This document shows, in pieces, positions 8,386 to 15,725 of a stretch of DNA of 64,000 nt. Source of the DNA: VRUE01 sp963702705 (GTDB lineage: Bacteria; Actinomycetota; Thermoleophilia; Solirubrobacterales; 70-9); NCBI GenBank assembly GCA_963702705.1, contig CAVPDR010000002.1, forward strand, positions 620,001 to 684,000. The letters are read 5' to 3'. The notes under the pieces were generated by a model. The model was not told where the DNA came from, ran no database searches, and saw only the letters and a program-made list of their open reading frames with translations. Every line of letters begins with the position of its first letter. Within the stretch, counting starts at the first letter, position 1. The position numbers and the translations under genes are program-made.

Positions 8386-9710
8386 TCGGGCTCCTCGATC
8401 TTGGCGCCGACGCTGCCATCGGCGAAGCGCAGTTTGACGCGCCCGGCGGCGACCGCGTCGGCGGCACTGCTGACCGGCTCGCCCTCGGCGGCCTCGACCA
8501 GGGCGTAGCCGCGTTCGAGCGTGCGCTCGGGTTCGTGGGCGCGGAGGGCGACCTCGGCGCGGTGCAGGGCCGCTCGGCGGCGCTCCATCTCCGCCCCGAC
8601 GGCGCGGCGGCGCGCCCGCTCGAGCACCACGGTGGCGAGCCGGCGCTGGAAGCCGAGCCGCTCGGCGATGCCGCGTTCGGAGGCGGCGCGGACCTCCCTC
8701 GTCTTCTGGTTGAGGGCCAGCCGCTCACGCCGCAGCGCCCGCGCCGGGCCGCGAGCAAGCGCGACGAGGTGCGGAGTCCGGGTTCGCACGCCGCCCTCCG
8801 CCGCCCGGCGCAACGAGGCGATGCCACGATCGAGCTCGCCACGGGCAGCGAGGCAGTCGAGCGGCACCGCGGCCTCGGCGGCATGGGTCGGGGTCGAGCA
8901 GGCGACTGCCGCGACGTCGTCGATCAGGGTCGAGTCGCGCTCGTGACCGACAGCGCTGACCACGGGCACCCGCAGCATCGCCACTGTGCGGCACAGCGTC
9001 TCGTCGCAGAAAGCCCAGAGGTCCGCAAGGCTGCCGCCGCCGCGGCTGACGACGATCGCCTCGACCTGCGGCTGCGCGGCGAGGCCCTGGATCGCCGCGG
9101 CGATCCGCGGTGCCGCGTGGCGGTCCTGGACCGGGGCAAAAGCCCAGACGACGGTCCCGCGCCAGCCGCGGCGCTCGAGCCCGGCCAGCAGGTCGCGGCG
9201 GGCGGCGCCGGACTCCGCCGTGACGACGCCGATCGTCTTTGGCAGCAGCGGCCGCGCCAACTGCTTCTGCAGTTCGAACAGTCCCTCCGCCTGCAGCTGC
9301 TTTCGCAGCGCCTCGAGCCGCGCCAGCAGATCGCCTTCGCCGGCAAGCCGCACATGCGTGGCGCGGAAGGAGAAGCTGGGAGAGGCCTGCCCGCCGCCGG
9401 GGTAGTAGTCGGGCCCGCCGGCGATCACCACTTCGGCGCCATCGCGCAGGGCGCCGCCCGGCAGCCCCGCCTTCTCGAGATCGTCGAGCCAGATCGCGCA
9501 GGGCACGGCGCCCTCCCCGTCGCGCAACTCGAAATAGGCCTGAACCTTGCTGCGACCGACCCCGGTCACCTCGCCGATCAGCAGCACCCGCGCCCGCCGT
9601 CGCATCTCCTCCTGCAGCTTGCGCGCGTAGCGGCCGACGGCGAAGGGCCCGGGCAGGTTCGGACCGGGCTTGGGCGCCGAGTCAGCAGCCGATATTGCCT
9701 CGCCGTCCAC
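8382..9710 (-). CDS. xseA: Exodeoxyribonuclease VII large subunit
   Basis: Catalytic subunit of exonuclease VII. An N-terminal OB fold (residues about 20-110, including RRRARVLLIGEVTGV) is followed by the catalytic domain with IGVVTAESGAARRDLL, VVSRGGGSLADLWAF and VVSAVGHERDSTLID, all hallmark XseA motifs, then a coiled-coil C-terminal region. The 442-residue length is normal. The start is GTG at 9708-9710, with TAGCCT (9717-9722) 6 nt upstream, so the xseAB transcript is probably leaderless. That hexamer contains the stop codon of the HxlR gene. Grouping with the AddAB-like pair makes this a DNA end-processing block. Confidence 0.95.
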   Translation of the reverse strand: MDGEAISAADSAPKPGPNLPGPFAVGRYARKLQEEMRRRARVLLIGEVTGVGRSKVQAYFELRDGEGAVPCAIWLDDLEKAGLPGGALRDGAEVVIAGGPDYYPGGGQASPSFSFRATHVRLAGEGDLLARLEALRKQLQAEGLFELQKQLARPLLPKTIGVVTAESGAARRDLLAGLERRGWRGTVVWAFAPVQDRHAAPRIAAAIQGLAAQPQVEAIVVSRGGGSLADLWAFCDETLCRTVAMLRVPVVSAVGHERDSTLIDDVAAVACSTPTHAAEAAVPLDCLAARGELDRGIASLRRAAEGGVRTRTPHLVALARGPARALRRERLALNQKTREVRAASERGIAERLGFQRRLATVVLERARRRAVGAEMERRRAALHRAEVALRAHEPERTLERGYALVEAAEGEPVSSAADAVAAGRVKLRFADGSVGAKIEEPD

Positions 9711-9719
9711 GCGGTGAGG

Positions 9720-10064
9720 CTATCCGGCGCGGTTCCAGCGTTTTGCCCACTGCTTCAGCTCACCGATGGCAGGGCGCAGCTCGGCCCCCTTCTCGGTCAG
9801 CGAGTAGGTGACGCGTACCGGCGTGCCGGGCTCGACCTCGCGCTCGACCAGGCCCTCGTCCTCGAGCTCGCGCAGGCGCTGCGAGAGCAGCCGGTCGGAG
9901 AGCCCCGGCACCGCCCGAGCAAGCTCGCCGAACCGCAGCTGCCCCTCGGTCAGGGCGCTGATGATCGCCCCGGTCCAGCGCTTGCCGATCAACTCGATCG
10001 CCGCGTGGAAGAGCGGGCAAACGCCATTGACAGCTTGATCTTGGCTCGTCGGCCCGGCTTCCAT
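9720..10064 (-). CDS. HxlR-family winged-helix transcriptional regulator
   Basis: A 114-residue DNA-binding protein. Features of the family are the N-terminal CPLFHAAIELIGKRWTGAII segment with a single cysteine (C16) that often senses thiols or quinones, the recognition region FGELARAVPGLSDRLLSQRL, and the wing YSLTEKGAELRPAI. A palindrome at 10078-10092 lies just upstream, which suggests autoregulation. The neighbouring genes (xseA downstream, marP upstream) do not reveal a specific target. The stop TAG is shared with the -10 hexamer of xseA. Confidence 0.9.
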   Translation of the reverse strand: MEAGPTSQDQAVNGVCPLFHAAIELIGKRWTGAIISALTEGQLRFGELARAVPGLSDRLLSQRLRELEDEGLVEREVEPGTPVRVTYSLTEKGAELRPAIGELKQWAKRWNRAG

Positions 10065-10077
10065 GCAGCAATAGGAG

Positions 10078-10092
10078 CTTACTGAACGTAAG
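10078..10092. promoter_or_regulatory. Candidate HxlR operator overlapping the -10 element
   Basis: CTTACTGAACGTAAG is a 5-bp inverted repeat with 5-bp spacer, in the style of HxlR-family sites as I recall them (TTAC...GTAA). Its left part overlaps TAAGCT (minus strand, 10076-10081), the best -10 hexamer for the HxlR gene, 11 nt before the ATG. Binding there would block transcription of the regulator itself. Confidence 0.55.
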
Positions 10093-10105
10093 TGATGGGT
10101 TGGGA

Positions 10106-10136
10106 GGGCCCCTCGTTTCAGCTTGTGCAGGGGCCC
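10106..10136 (-). terminator. Hairpin spanning the marP stop codon
   Basis: An 8-bp GC stem (GGGCCCCT at 10106-10113 with AGGGGCCC at 10129-10136) encloses the TGA of the MarP-like gene. There is no T-run, so it is either a T-less terminator or a 3'-end stabilising structure. Confidence 0.45.
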
Positions 10137-11263
10137 GTGTCTACCGGCGCGGCCGGCTCTCGCAGCGCGGCTTCGATGACTTCGTTTGGGACCGCGAAGC
10201 CGCCCGGGGCGCCGGCTGTGGTTGCTGCGAAGACGGTGCCCAGGACTCGGCCTCGGCCGTCCACCAGGGGGCCGCCGGAGTTGCCGCTGCGGACGCTGCC
10301 TCTCAGCGAGGCGATTGGGCGGTGGATCGGGCCCTGGCCGTAGGAGTCCTCGCTGATCGTGTCGCGGGTCTCCCCCAGCCGCGCCGGCGCCTCAGCGTAT
10401 GGGCCGTTCTCCGGGTAGCCGAGCACCGCGCCGGACGTCCCCGTAGCCGGATCGGAGGCAAGCGGGAGCGCCGGCAGATCGGCATCGACGCGCAGCAGGG
10501 CAAGATCGTTTTCGGGGTCGTAGTAGACCGGCGTCGCGTCGAGCGAGGCGCCTTCGCGGCTCGTTACCGTCGTGTCTTCCTCGCCGGCGACGACGTGGGC
10601 GTTGGTGATGACGAGCCCGGGGGCGGCAACCCAGCCCGAGCCCTCGACCCCGAGGCCACAGGCGGTCCCCAGAACGCGAACCACCGAGTCGCCGGCGGCG
10701 GTCACATCCGGATCGGAAACGATCGCCGGATCGGGCACCGCCACCGGGCTCGCCGGTCCGATGATCGAGGGCGCGGGATCGACCCTGTCAAGGGCATTCA
10801 GGATCCCCCCCGAGGGCGGCAGCACTTCGTTGAGGCTGCGCAGGATCACCGAGCGCTGCACGTCGGCCCGCAGCCGCGCCGTCCCGGGCGCGTGCAGGGC
10901 AACGGCACCGAAGACCCAGACAACCCCAAGCGCCACGGAAGCAACCAGCGCCGCCCCACCAGCCCCATCGGCCAGGTGCAGGACCCCGGTCCCCCGGATC
11001 AACCGCGACCGAAGCCCCAAAGCCATGCTCTCCAAGGTCACGGCCACAAGCGCTCCACCGACGAGCGCCCCCAAAGCGGCGCAAAGCGGCGCGTAGGGCG
11101 ACTCCGCCCCCTGATTGAGCACCAACGGCCCAATCCGACTCCCCGCAAATGCTCCAAGAGCAAACCCAACCAAGGTGAGCGTGCCAACGATCAACCCCTG
11201 GCGATAGCCCCAGATTCCCAGGGCCAAGGTGAAGGCAACGATCCCAAAATCGAGCACGGTCAC
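10118..11263 (-). CDS. MarP-like membrane serine protease (CvpA-trypsin)
   Basis: Periplasm-facing protease anchored by an N-terminal colicin-V-production-type domain with four hydrophobic segments (residues about 1-140). The C-terminal chymotrypsin-like domain shows the triad: His in VITNAHVVAGEE, Asp in PENDLALLRVD, and Ser in RSGNSGGPLVDG. A homologous mycobacterial enzyme (MarP) cleaves the peptidoglycan hydrolase RipA during acid stress, so a cell-wall role is likely but inferred. Two cysteines (TACGLG near the start of the protease domain and PCTS at the end) might be disulphide-linked. GTG start at 11263. It is divergent from a penicillin-binding protein, with a long inverted repeat between them. 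Confidence 0.87.
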   Translation of the reverse strand: MTVLDFGIVAFTLALGIWGYRQGLIVGTLTLVGFALGAFAGSRIGPLVLNQGAESPYAPLCAALGALVGGALVAVTLESMALGLRSRLIRGTGVLHLADGAGGAALVASVALGVVWVFGAVALHAPGTARLRADVQRSVILRSLNEVLPPSGGILNALDRVDPAPSIIGPASPVAVPDPAIVSDPDVTAAGDSVVRVLGTACGLGVEGSGWVAAPGLVITNAHVVAGEEDTTVTSREGASLDATPVYYDPENDLALLRVDADLPALPLASDPATGTSGAVLGYPENGPYAEAPARLGETRDTISEDSYGQGPIHRPIASLRGSVRSGNSGGPLVDGRGRVLGTVFAATTAGAPGGFAVPNEVIEAALREPAAPVDTGPCTS

Positions 11264-11283
11264 GGTCCATATGGAAGCAGGGA

Positions 11284-11403
11284 AGAGCGGCCGGGTGCCT
11301 CTCCTGAGCAGCGGGCGTCATGTTTTTCGCAAAGATCACTCGACGAGCAAAGCAACGCGCCAGGCGAAAAACCCAGCAAGCAGGAGAGGCACCCGGCCGC
11401 TCT
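11284..11403. repeat. Long perfect inverted repeat IR1
   Basis: Two 23-bp arms (11284-11306 and 11381-11403) are exactly complementary and enclose 74 bp. The arms contain the core CGGGTGCCTCTCC. Inside lies a second complementary pair, GTTTTTCGC and GCGAAAAAC. It fills the divergent intergenic region and ends 2 bp before the -10 hexamer of the penicillin-binding protein gene. Confidence 0.85.
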
Positions 11404-11405
11404 AC

Positions 11406-11411
11406 TACCTT
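11406..11411 (+). promoter_or_regulatory. Leaderless -10 hexamer of PBP gene
   Basis: TACCTT sits 9 nt before the ATG at 11421, and there is no Shine-Dalgarno sequence. This supports the downstream ATG over the longer frame that opens at 11229 and would cross the inverted repeat. Confidence 0.5.
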
Positions 11412-11420
11412 TCAAGCAAA

Positions 11421-13154
11421 ATGAGCCCTCTCCCCCCTGAGGTGGAACGGCGTCGCCGTATCGTCACCCGCACGTTGCCCCTCGCGCTTATCGCGCTGGT
11501 CGCCTTCATCGTCGGCGCGATCGCGGGCGCCCCCGGCTCGCCCAACAAGGATGCAGCCAAGCGCTTCACCGAAGCCTGGCAAAACAAGGAATTCGCGGCG
11601 ATGTACAGGGAGCTCAATCCGTCCTCCCAGCGGGAGATCGCGCTTAACGACTTCGTCCTCGCCTACCGCGAGGCGGCGATGATCGCGACCCAGCGCTCGC
11701 TCGACCCCGACTCCCCAGGTGACGAAACGTCGAGCAACGGATCGACCCTGGTGCCGGTGCCGATCGCCGCCGGCACCGCCGCATTCGGCACGGTCGAAGG
11801 CACGGTCGCGCTGCCCTTCGAGGAAGGCGGCATCGCCTGGGGCCCGAGCCTCGTCTTCCCGGACCTGCGGCCGGGCGAGCACCTCGAAAGTCAGGTCGAA
11901 CTCGCCCCGCGGGCCCCGATCCTCGCCGCGGACGGCACGCCGCTGGCGGAGGGCCCGGCCGCGGCCCGGGCACATCCGATCGGCAGCGCCGCGATCGACG
12001 TCACCGGCGAAGTCGGCACGGCGGAGGAAGCAGACGCCGCGGCCCTCTCGCGCAAGGGCTTCGCCCCCGACACCCCGGTCGGGGTCAGCGGCCTCGAGAA
12101 GGCGTTCAACGCGCGCCTCGCCGGCAAGCCCGGCGGCGCGCTGCTTGCGGTCAGCGAAGACGGCACCTCCTCGCGCACGCTCGCCAAAGCCGAACCGCAC
12201 GCGGGCGCGCCGGTCAAGACCACGATCGACCCCGCCCTGCAGGAATCGGCCGTCTCCGCCCTCGCCGGCCGGGTCGGCGGCATCGCCCTGCTCGACTCCC
12301 GCAACGGCGACGTCCGCGCACTTGCCGGCCAGGCCTTCTCGGCACCGCAGCCACCAGGCTCGACCTTCAAGACGATCACGACGACGGCAGCGCTGGAGAA
12401 GGGCGTCGTCTCACTCGACGACGAATTCGAAATCACCAACGGGGTCAACGTCGGCGGCCGCTTCATCGAAAACGCCAACGGCGAGTACTGCGGTGGCAGC
12501 TTCCGCGAAGCCTTCGCCGAGTCGTGCAACGCCGACTTCGCCCCGCTCGGCCCGAAGATCGGCAACGACGAACTGGTCGAAGTCGCCGAACGCTTCGGCT
12601 TCAATGCCCCGCCGACCCTCTACGCGCCCGACATCGTCGCCGAAGTGGAACCGGAAGAGTCGACGATCCCGACCGAGATCGGCGACGAACTCGACCTCGG
12701 CGTGAGCGCGATCGGCCAGGGCGAAGTGCTGGCGACGCCGCTTCAGATGGCGACCGTGGCGCAAACGATCGCCAACGACGGCGTGCGCGAACCGACCTCG
12801 ATCGTCGCCAACAAGAAGCTGCGGCCGGACGCCGGCCCGGTGCGCGTGATGTCGAAGAAGGTCGCCGACGAACTGACCGAACTGATGGTCGGCGTGGTCA
12901 CCGGCGGCACCGGCACCGCCGGCGCGATCCCCGAGGCCCAGGTGGCCGGCAAGACCGGCACCGCCGAGCTCGGCCCGCGGCCGGGCGAAGAGAACGCCGA
13001 ACACCCCCAGCAACGCAAGGACGCCTGGTTTGCCGCCTTCGCGCCCGCGGAAAAGGCAAAGCTGGCGATCGGCGTTCTGCTGATCGAAGCCGAAGCGGCG
13101 GGAGGCGAAGTCGCAGCGCCGGCGGCGGCGCAGGTGCTCTCAGCTGGGCTCTAG
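11421..13154 (+). CDS. Class B penicillin-binding protein (transpeptidase)
   Basis: Cross-links peptidoglycan at the outer face of the membrane. The N-terminus has a short cytoplasmic stretch and one membrane anchor (about residues 14-35, LPLALIALVAFIVGAIAGA), then an NTF2-like domain of the MecA_N kind (DAAKRFTEAWQNKEFAAMY). The transpeptidase domain carries all three active-site motifs: STFK near residue 314, SCN near 367 and KTGT near 510. The length is 577 residues. It resembles the PbpA/PBP2 branch of actinobacteria. It is monocistronic: a long inverted repeat follows 3 nt after the stop, and the next gene is convergent. Confidence 0.9.
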   Translation: MSPLPPEVERRRRIVTRTLPLALIALVAFIVGAIAGAPGSPNKDAAKRFTEAWQNKEFAAMYRELNPSSQREIALNDFVLAYREAAMIATQRSLDPDSPGDETSSNGSTLVPVPIAAGTAAFGTVEGTVALPFEEGGIAWGPSLVFPDLRPGEHLESQVELAPRAPILAADGTPLAEGPAAARAHPIGSAAIDVTGEVGTAEEADAAALSRKGFAPDTPVGVSGLEKAFNARLAGKPGGALLAVSEDGTSSRTLAKAEPHAGAPVKTTIDPALQESAVSALAGRVGGIALLDSRNGDVRALAGQAFSAPQPPGSTFKTITTTAALEKGVVSLDDEFEITNGVNVGGRFIENANGEYCGGSFREAFAESCNADFAPLGPKIGNDELVEVAERFGFNAPPTLYAPDIVAEVEPEESTIPTEIGDELDLGVSAIGQGEVLATPLQMATVAQTIANDGVREPTSIVANKKLRPDAGPVRVMSKKVADELTELMVGVVTGGTGTAGAIPEAQVAGKTGTAELGPRPGEENAEHPQQRKDAWFAAFAPAEKAKLAIGVLLIEAEAAGGEVAAPAAAQVLSAGL

Positions 13155-13157
13155 TCA

Positions 13158-13310
13158 GGGGATGGCGGGTGGGTCTCTGCGGGAATTGATGTCGCACGCG
13201 CGCTCCGCGCGCTTAGCTCCGAATGAGGTGCGCGGGCTGCGCCCGCGCAGACATCGGAATGCTTTTCCGCCGCTTCGCGACATTCCCGCAGAGACCCACC
13301 CGCCATCCCC
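13158..13310. repeat. Long perfect inverted repeat IR2
   Basis: Arms of 29 bp (13158-13186 and 13282-13310) are exactly complementary around a 95-bp interior, which itself holds further hairpins (GCGCGCTCCGCGCGC, GCGCGGGCTGCGCCCGCGC) and the pair GATGTC/GACATC. It starts 3 nt after the PBP stop and occupies the convergent intergenic space. It may act as a bidirectional terminator or RNA structure, or be a mobile repeat. Confidence 0.87.
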
Positions 13311-13370
13311 CTCCCGAAGCACCCCGAGATTCAAGCGCCACCACCGGGAGGCACCTTCTGGCTTGGAGCT

Positions 13371-13919
13371 TTAAAGGTCGAGGGTCACTTCGGCCGGCCC
13401 TTCGGGGCCGGCTATCGAGAGGGTCAGGGGCCTGTTCTCGGAGGCCTCGGACGGTAGTTCGAAGAGGACCAGGGAACCCTCGATCGGGCCCTGTTGCGGG
13501 GTCGAGTCGGGAGCCGGAATCGGTTCCTGCGGTTCGACTTCGCCGCCGAAGGGGAAGGCGTAGAGACTTTCGCTGGGAATCGCGTCGAAGGCCTGGTGAT
13601 CGGCGTCGGTGATCGTGAAGTCGCTTGAGAGCGTCTGGGTCTCTTCGCTCTTGTTCTGGACTTCGAGGAAGACGCCGAAGTAGCTCGAGCCTTTCTTCGG
13701 CGGCGGCTGGCCAACCAGGTAGGCGGAATCCTCGTTGTCGTTGCGGTTGAGGAAGCGCGAGAAGATGACCTGGTACTTGAGCTCGCCGAGCTTGACGACC
13801 TCGCCCTCGACCACGTCCTTGGAGTCGCTCGAGTAGCCGCAGGCCGAGACGGTCAGGCTCAGCGCGACCAGCACGAGGGCGGCGAGCAGCGGCAGGACGA
13901 GTCGGGTGCGGCGGGGCAT
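13371..13919 (-). CDS. Secreted lipoprotein, unknown function
   Basis: A 182-residue protein with a clear lipoprotein signal: basic MPRRTR, a hydrophobic stretch, and the lipobox LTVSAC with Cys at residue 27, so the mature protein is membrane-tethered outside the cell. The remainder (about 40-180) looks beta-rich and resembles DUF4352-type immunoglobulin-like domains (VFLEVQNKSEETQTLSSDFTITDADHQAF), but this is only a pattern impression. TAGGCT at 13930-13935 lies 10 nt before the ATG, so the mRNA may be leaderless. It is convergent with the PBP gene. Confidence 0.8.
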   Translation of the reverse strand: MPRRTRLVLPLLAALVLVALSLTVSACGYSSDSKDVVEGEVVKLGELKYQVIFSRFLNRNDNEDSAYLVGQPPPKKGSSYFGVFLEVQNKSEETQTLSSDFTITDADHQAFDAIPSESLYAFPFGGEVEPQEPIPAPDSTPQQGPIEGSLVLFELPSEASENRPLTLSIAGPEGPAEVTLDL

Positions 13920-13946
13920 CGGCGGCGAGAGCCTATAAGACCAGGC

Positions 13947-14465
13947 TCAGGGAATACCGGTCGCGTGGCGGTTGCCGCCGGCCAGGGCGAGCCGCTGCTG
14001 ATCGAGCTCGCCCGACTCGAGTAGGTCGCGAAGCCTGCGCAGCGCCTCGCGCCAGCGCCGTTCGTAGGGAATCGAGGCGCCGGAGAGCAGCTCCAGCGCT
14101 CGATCGACCGGGTTCTCCGGCTCGGTCCAGTAGGAGACGCGCACCTTGGTCAGGGCGCCCGGGCCCTCGGTCAACTCCCAAAGCGTGGTCGACGGGATCC
14201 GGTTGAGACGGCCTCCGCGGCCGTGCTCGAGCAGGCGGTGCGGCTCGTCGGCCCCGGCGATCGTCGTGTCCATCCAGACGTCCCGTGGCCAGACCGCGAA
14301 ACGGAAGCGGGCGCCCGCCCCGACGCCGGTCGACTCGATCCGCGTCAGGTGGAAGTCGGCGAGGAAGTGGTCGGTGAAGGCCGGACGCAGGGAGAGGTCG
14401 GCGATCGCCTCGAAGGCGCGCCGGCGCGGCACGTCGATCTCAACCTCGGCGCTGACTGGACCCAT
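13947..14465 (-). CDS. SRPBCC (START-like/polyketide cyclase) family protein
   Basis: Small-molecule-binding helix-grip fold, cytoplasmic. The first strand and helix pattern VSAEVEIDVPRRRAFEAIADLSLRPAF and the later GARFRFAVWPRDVWMDTTI and LTKVRVSYWTEPENPVDR are typical. The 172-residue length fits one domain plus a short tail. The ligand is unknown. TAGAAT at 14476-14481 is 10 nt upstream of the ATG, so transcription is probably leaderless and separate from the lipoprotein gene just downstream. Confidence 0.82.
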   Translation of the reverse strand: MGPVSAEVEIDVPRRRAFEAIADLSLRPAFTDHFLADFHLTRIESTGVGAGARFRFAVWPRDVWMDTTIAGADEPHRLLEHGRGGRLNRIPSTTLWELTEGPGALTKVRVSYWTEPENPVDRALELLSGASIPYERRWREALRRLRDLLESGELDQQRLALAGGNRHATGIP

Positions 14466-14524
14466 GGGTCGCGCGATTCTACGGGCGCGAAGGTTTGGGG
14501 GTCGTCTTTTGCGGGAAATCCCCG

Positions 14525-15166
14525 ATGCAGTGCCTTCGAGGGCGGAATAGCATCCCTGGCGGAGGCGCCGGGAAAGCGGGAAAGGAGATCGCCATCTTTA
14601 CCACCAGTGTTAGCCCCGGTACCAGTGCCGGCAGCTTCGATGTAGGTGCGGTTCCCGGTTCGGGAACGTTTTTCTGCACGGCGTGCGGCTCACAGCTGTC
14701 GCTGCGGGAGAACGACCGGTTGCCCGAGTGCCCCCGCTGCGGGGCGGTTGAGTTCCATCGCGACTCGATCTTCGAGTCGATGCAGGACCACGGCCAGACC
14801 GTTGAGCTGGCGATTCCGGACACGGCGTCGCCACCCGAGTGGCTGCCGCCGGCACGAGCGATGCTGCCGAAGGCCGGGCGTTACCTCGCCTGCCGCGAAG
14901 ACGACGGCGAGATTCGGGTCTTCCCGATCGAGCGAGGCTGGACGCGGATCGGCCGCAGCGCCGCCGCCGACATTCGCCTCGACGACCCAAGCGTCTCCCG
15001 GCGCCACGCCCTGATCGTCTCCGAACTGCCGGATTCTCTGCGCGTTCTCGACGATCGCAGCCTCAACGGCGTCTTCCTCAACGGCGAGATCGTCGACTGG
15101 GGCCGGCTGGGCGACGGCGACGAGCTGGCGATCGGCCGGTATCGGCTCTTCGCCCTGGAACTTTGA
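14525..15166 (+). CDS. Zinc-ribbon and FHA-domain protein
   Basis: Probable phosphothreonine-binding adaptor in Ser/Thr kinase signalling. A zinc ribbon comes first (FFCTACGSQ ... CPRCG), then a linker, then an FHA domain at the C-terminus: TRIGRSAAADIRLDDPSVSR RHA, followed by DRSLNGVFLNGE. The start is uncertain. ATG 14525 is the only ATG ahead of the zinc ribbon, but it lacks a ribosome-binding site, whereas a good AAAGGAG (14581-14587) precedes ATC codons at 14588 and 14594 and no canonical start. A rare ATC start at 14594, or an earlier TTG at 14495, remain possible. A long inverted repeat follows 4 nt after the stop. Confidence 0.85.
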   Translation: MQCLRGRNSIPGGGAGKAGKEIAIFTTSVSPGTSAGSFDVGAVPGSGTFFCTACGSQLSLRENDRLPECPRCGAVEFHRDSIFESMQDHGQTVELAIPDTASPPEWLPPARAMLPKAGRYLACREDDGEIRVFPIERGWTRIGRSAAADIRLDDPSVSRRHALIVSELPDSLRVLDDRSLNGVFLNGEIVDWGRLGDGDELAIGRYRLFALEL

Positions 15167-15170
15167 GCGG

Positions 15171-15276
15171 GACGCCGGGACGGATGCCCCTCCGACGGAA
15201 CCCGCTGCGGAAGCGCGCTTAGGCACCAGGCTCCGTTGCTCACAAGTTCTGCTGGAGGGGCATCCGTCCCGGCGTC
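15171..15276. repeat. Long perfect inverted repeat IR3
   Basis: Arms of 23 bp (15171-15193 and 15254-15276) are exactly complementary around 60 bp, with an inner ACGGA/TCCGT pair. The arm holds CCGGGACGGATGCCCCTCC, related to the core of IR1 and IR4. It begins 4 nt after the FHA stop and lies ahead of the leaderless promoter of the next gene. Confidence 0.85.
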
Positions 15277-15336
15277 GGTGCGAGCCCGCGGCGAAGTGCG
15301 GAAATTCCGGCCTCCTTGAGGCTTAGCATGGGGCTC

Positions 15337-15723
15337 ATGGAGGGAAACCTCGAGCCGCCCGAGATTGCGGCCGAGCGTGCCCGCGAGCGACTCCATGAGG
15401 AGATCGAGCGCGTCCGCAGCGGCGTCGAGGAGATGCTCACCGAGCAAGGCAACGGCATCGACGACAGTGTCCTGCGCCGGGAACTCGACGCCCTCCGCGA
15501 GGAGACCGACTTTCTCCTAAAGCGCCGTGTCCGCAAGACGGAGAAGCGCCTCAATAAGCGCATCAACAAGATCGACGCCCGCACCGAGGCTCTGGAGCAG
15601 CGCCTCGATCAGGTCGAGCAGGACCGCAAGTACGCCGAGTGGCGCATCCACACGAACAATGAGCAAATGCTCGACAGCTTGCTCAATGAGGTCCGCGCAA
15701 TAGCCGACCTATTGACCCGATAG
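15337..15723 (+). CDS. Coiled-coil protein, unknown function
   Basis: A 128-residue, highly charged protein that is almost entirely helical with heptad-like spacing, for example REETDFLLKRRVRKTEKRL and RTEALEQRLDQVEQDRKYA. It has no signal or membrane segment. Upstream ATG 15328 overlaps the TAGCAT hexamer (15324-15329), whereas ATG 15337 lies 7 nt downstream of that hexamer with no ribosome-binding site, so 15337 is chosen as a leaderless start. It is convergent with the gltB remnant, 2 bp away. Confidence 0.75.
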   Translation: MEGNLEPPEIAAERARERLHEEIERVRSGVEEMLTEQGNGIDDSVLRRELDALREETDFLLKRRVRKTEKRLNKRINKIDARTEALEQRLDQVEQDRKYAEWRIHTNNEQMLDSLLNEVRAIADLLTR

Positions 15724-15725
15724 GC

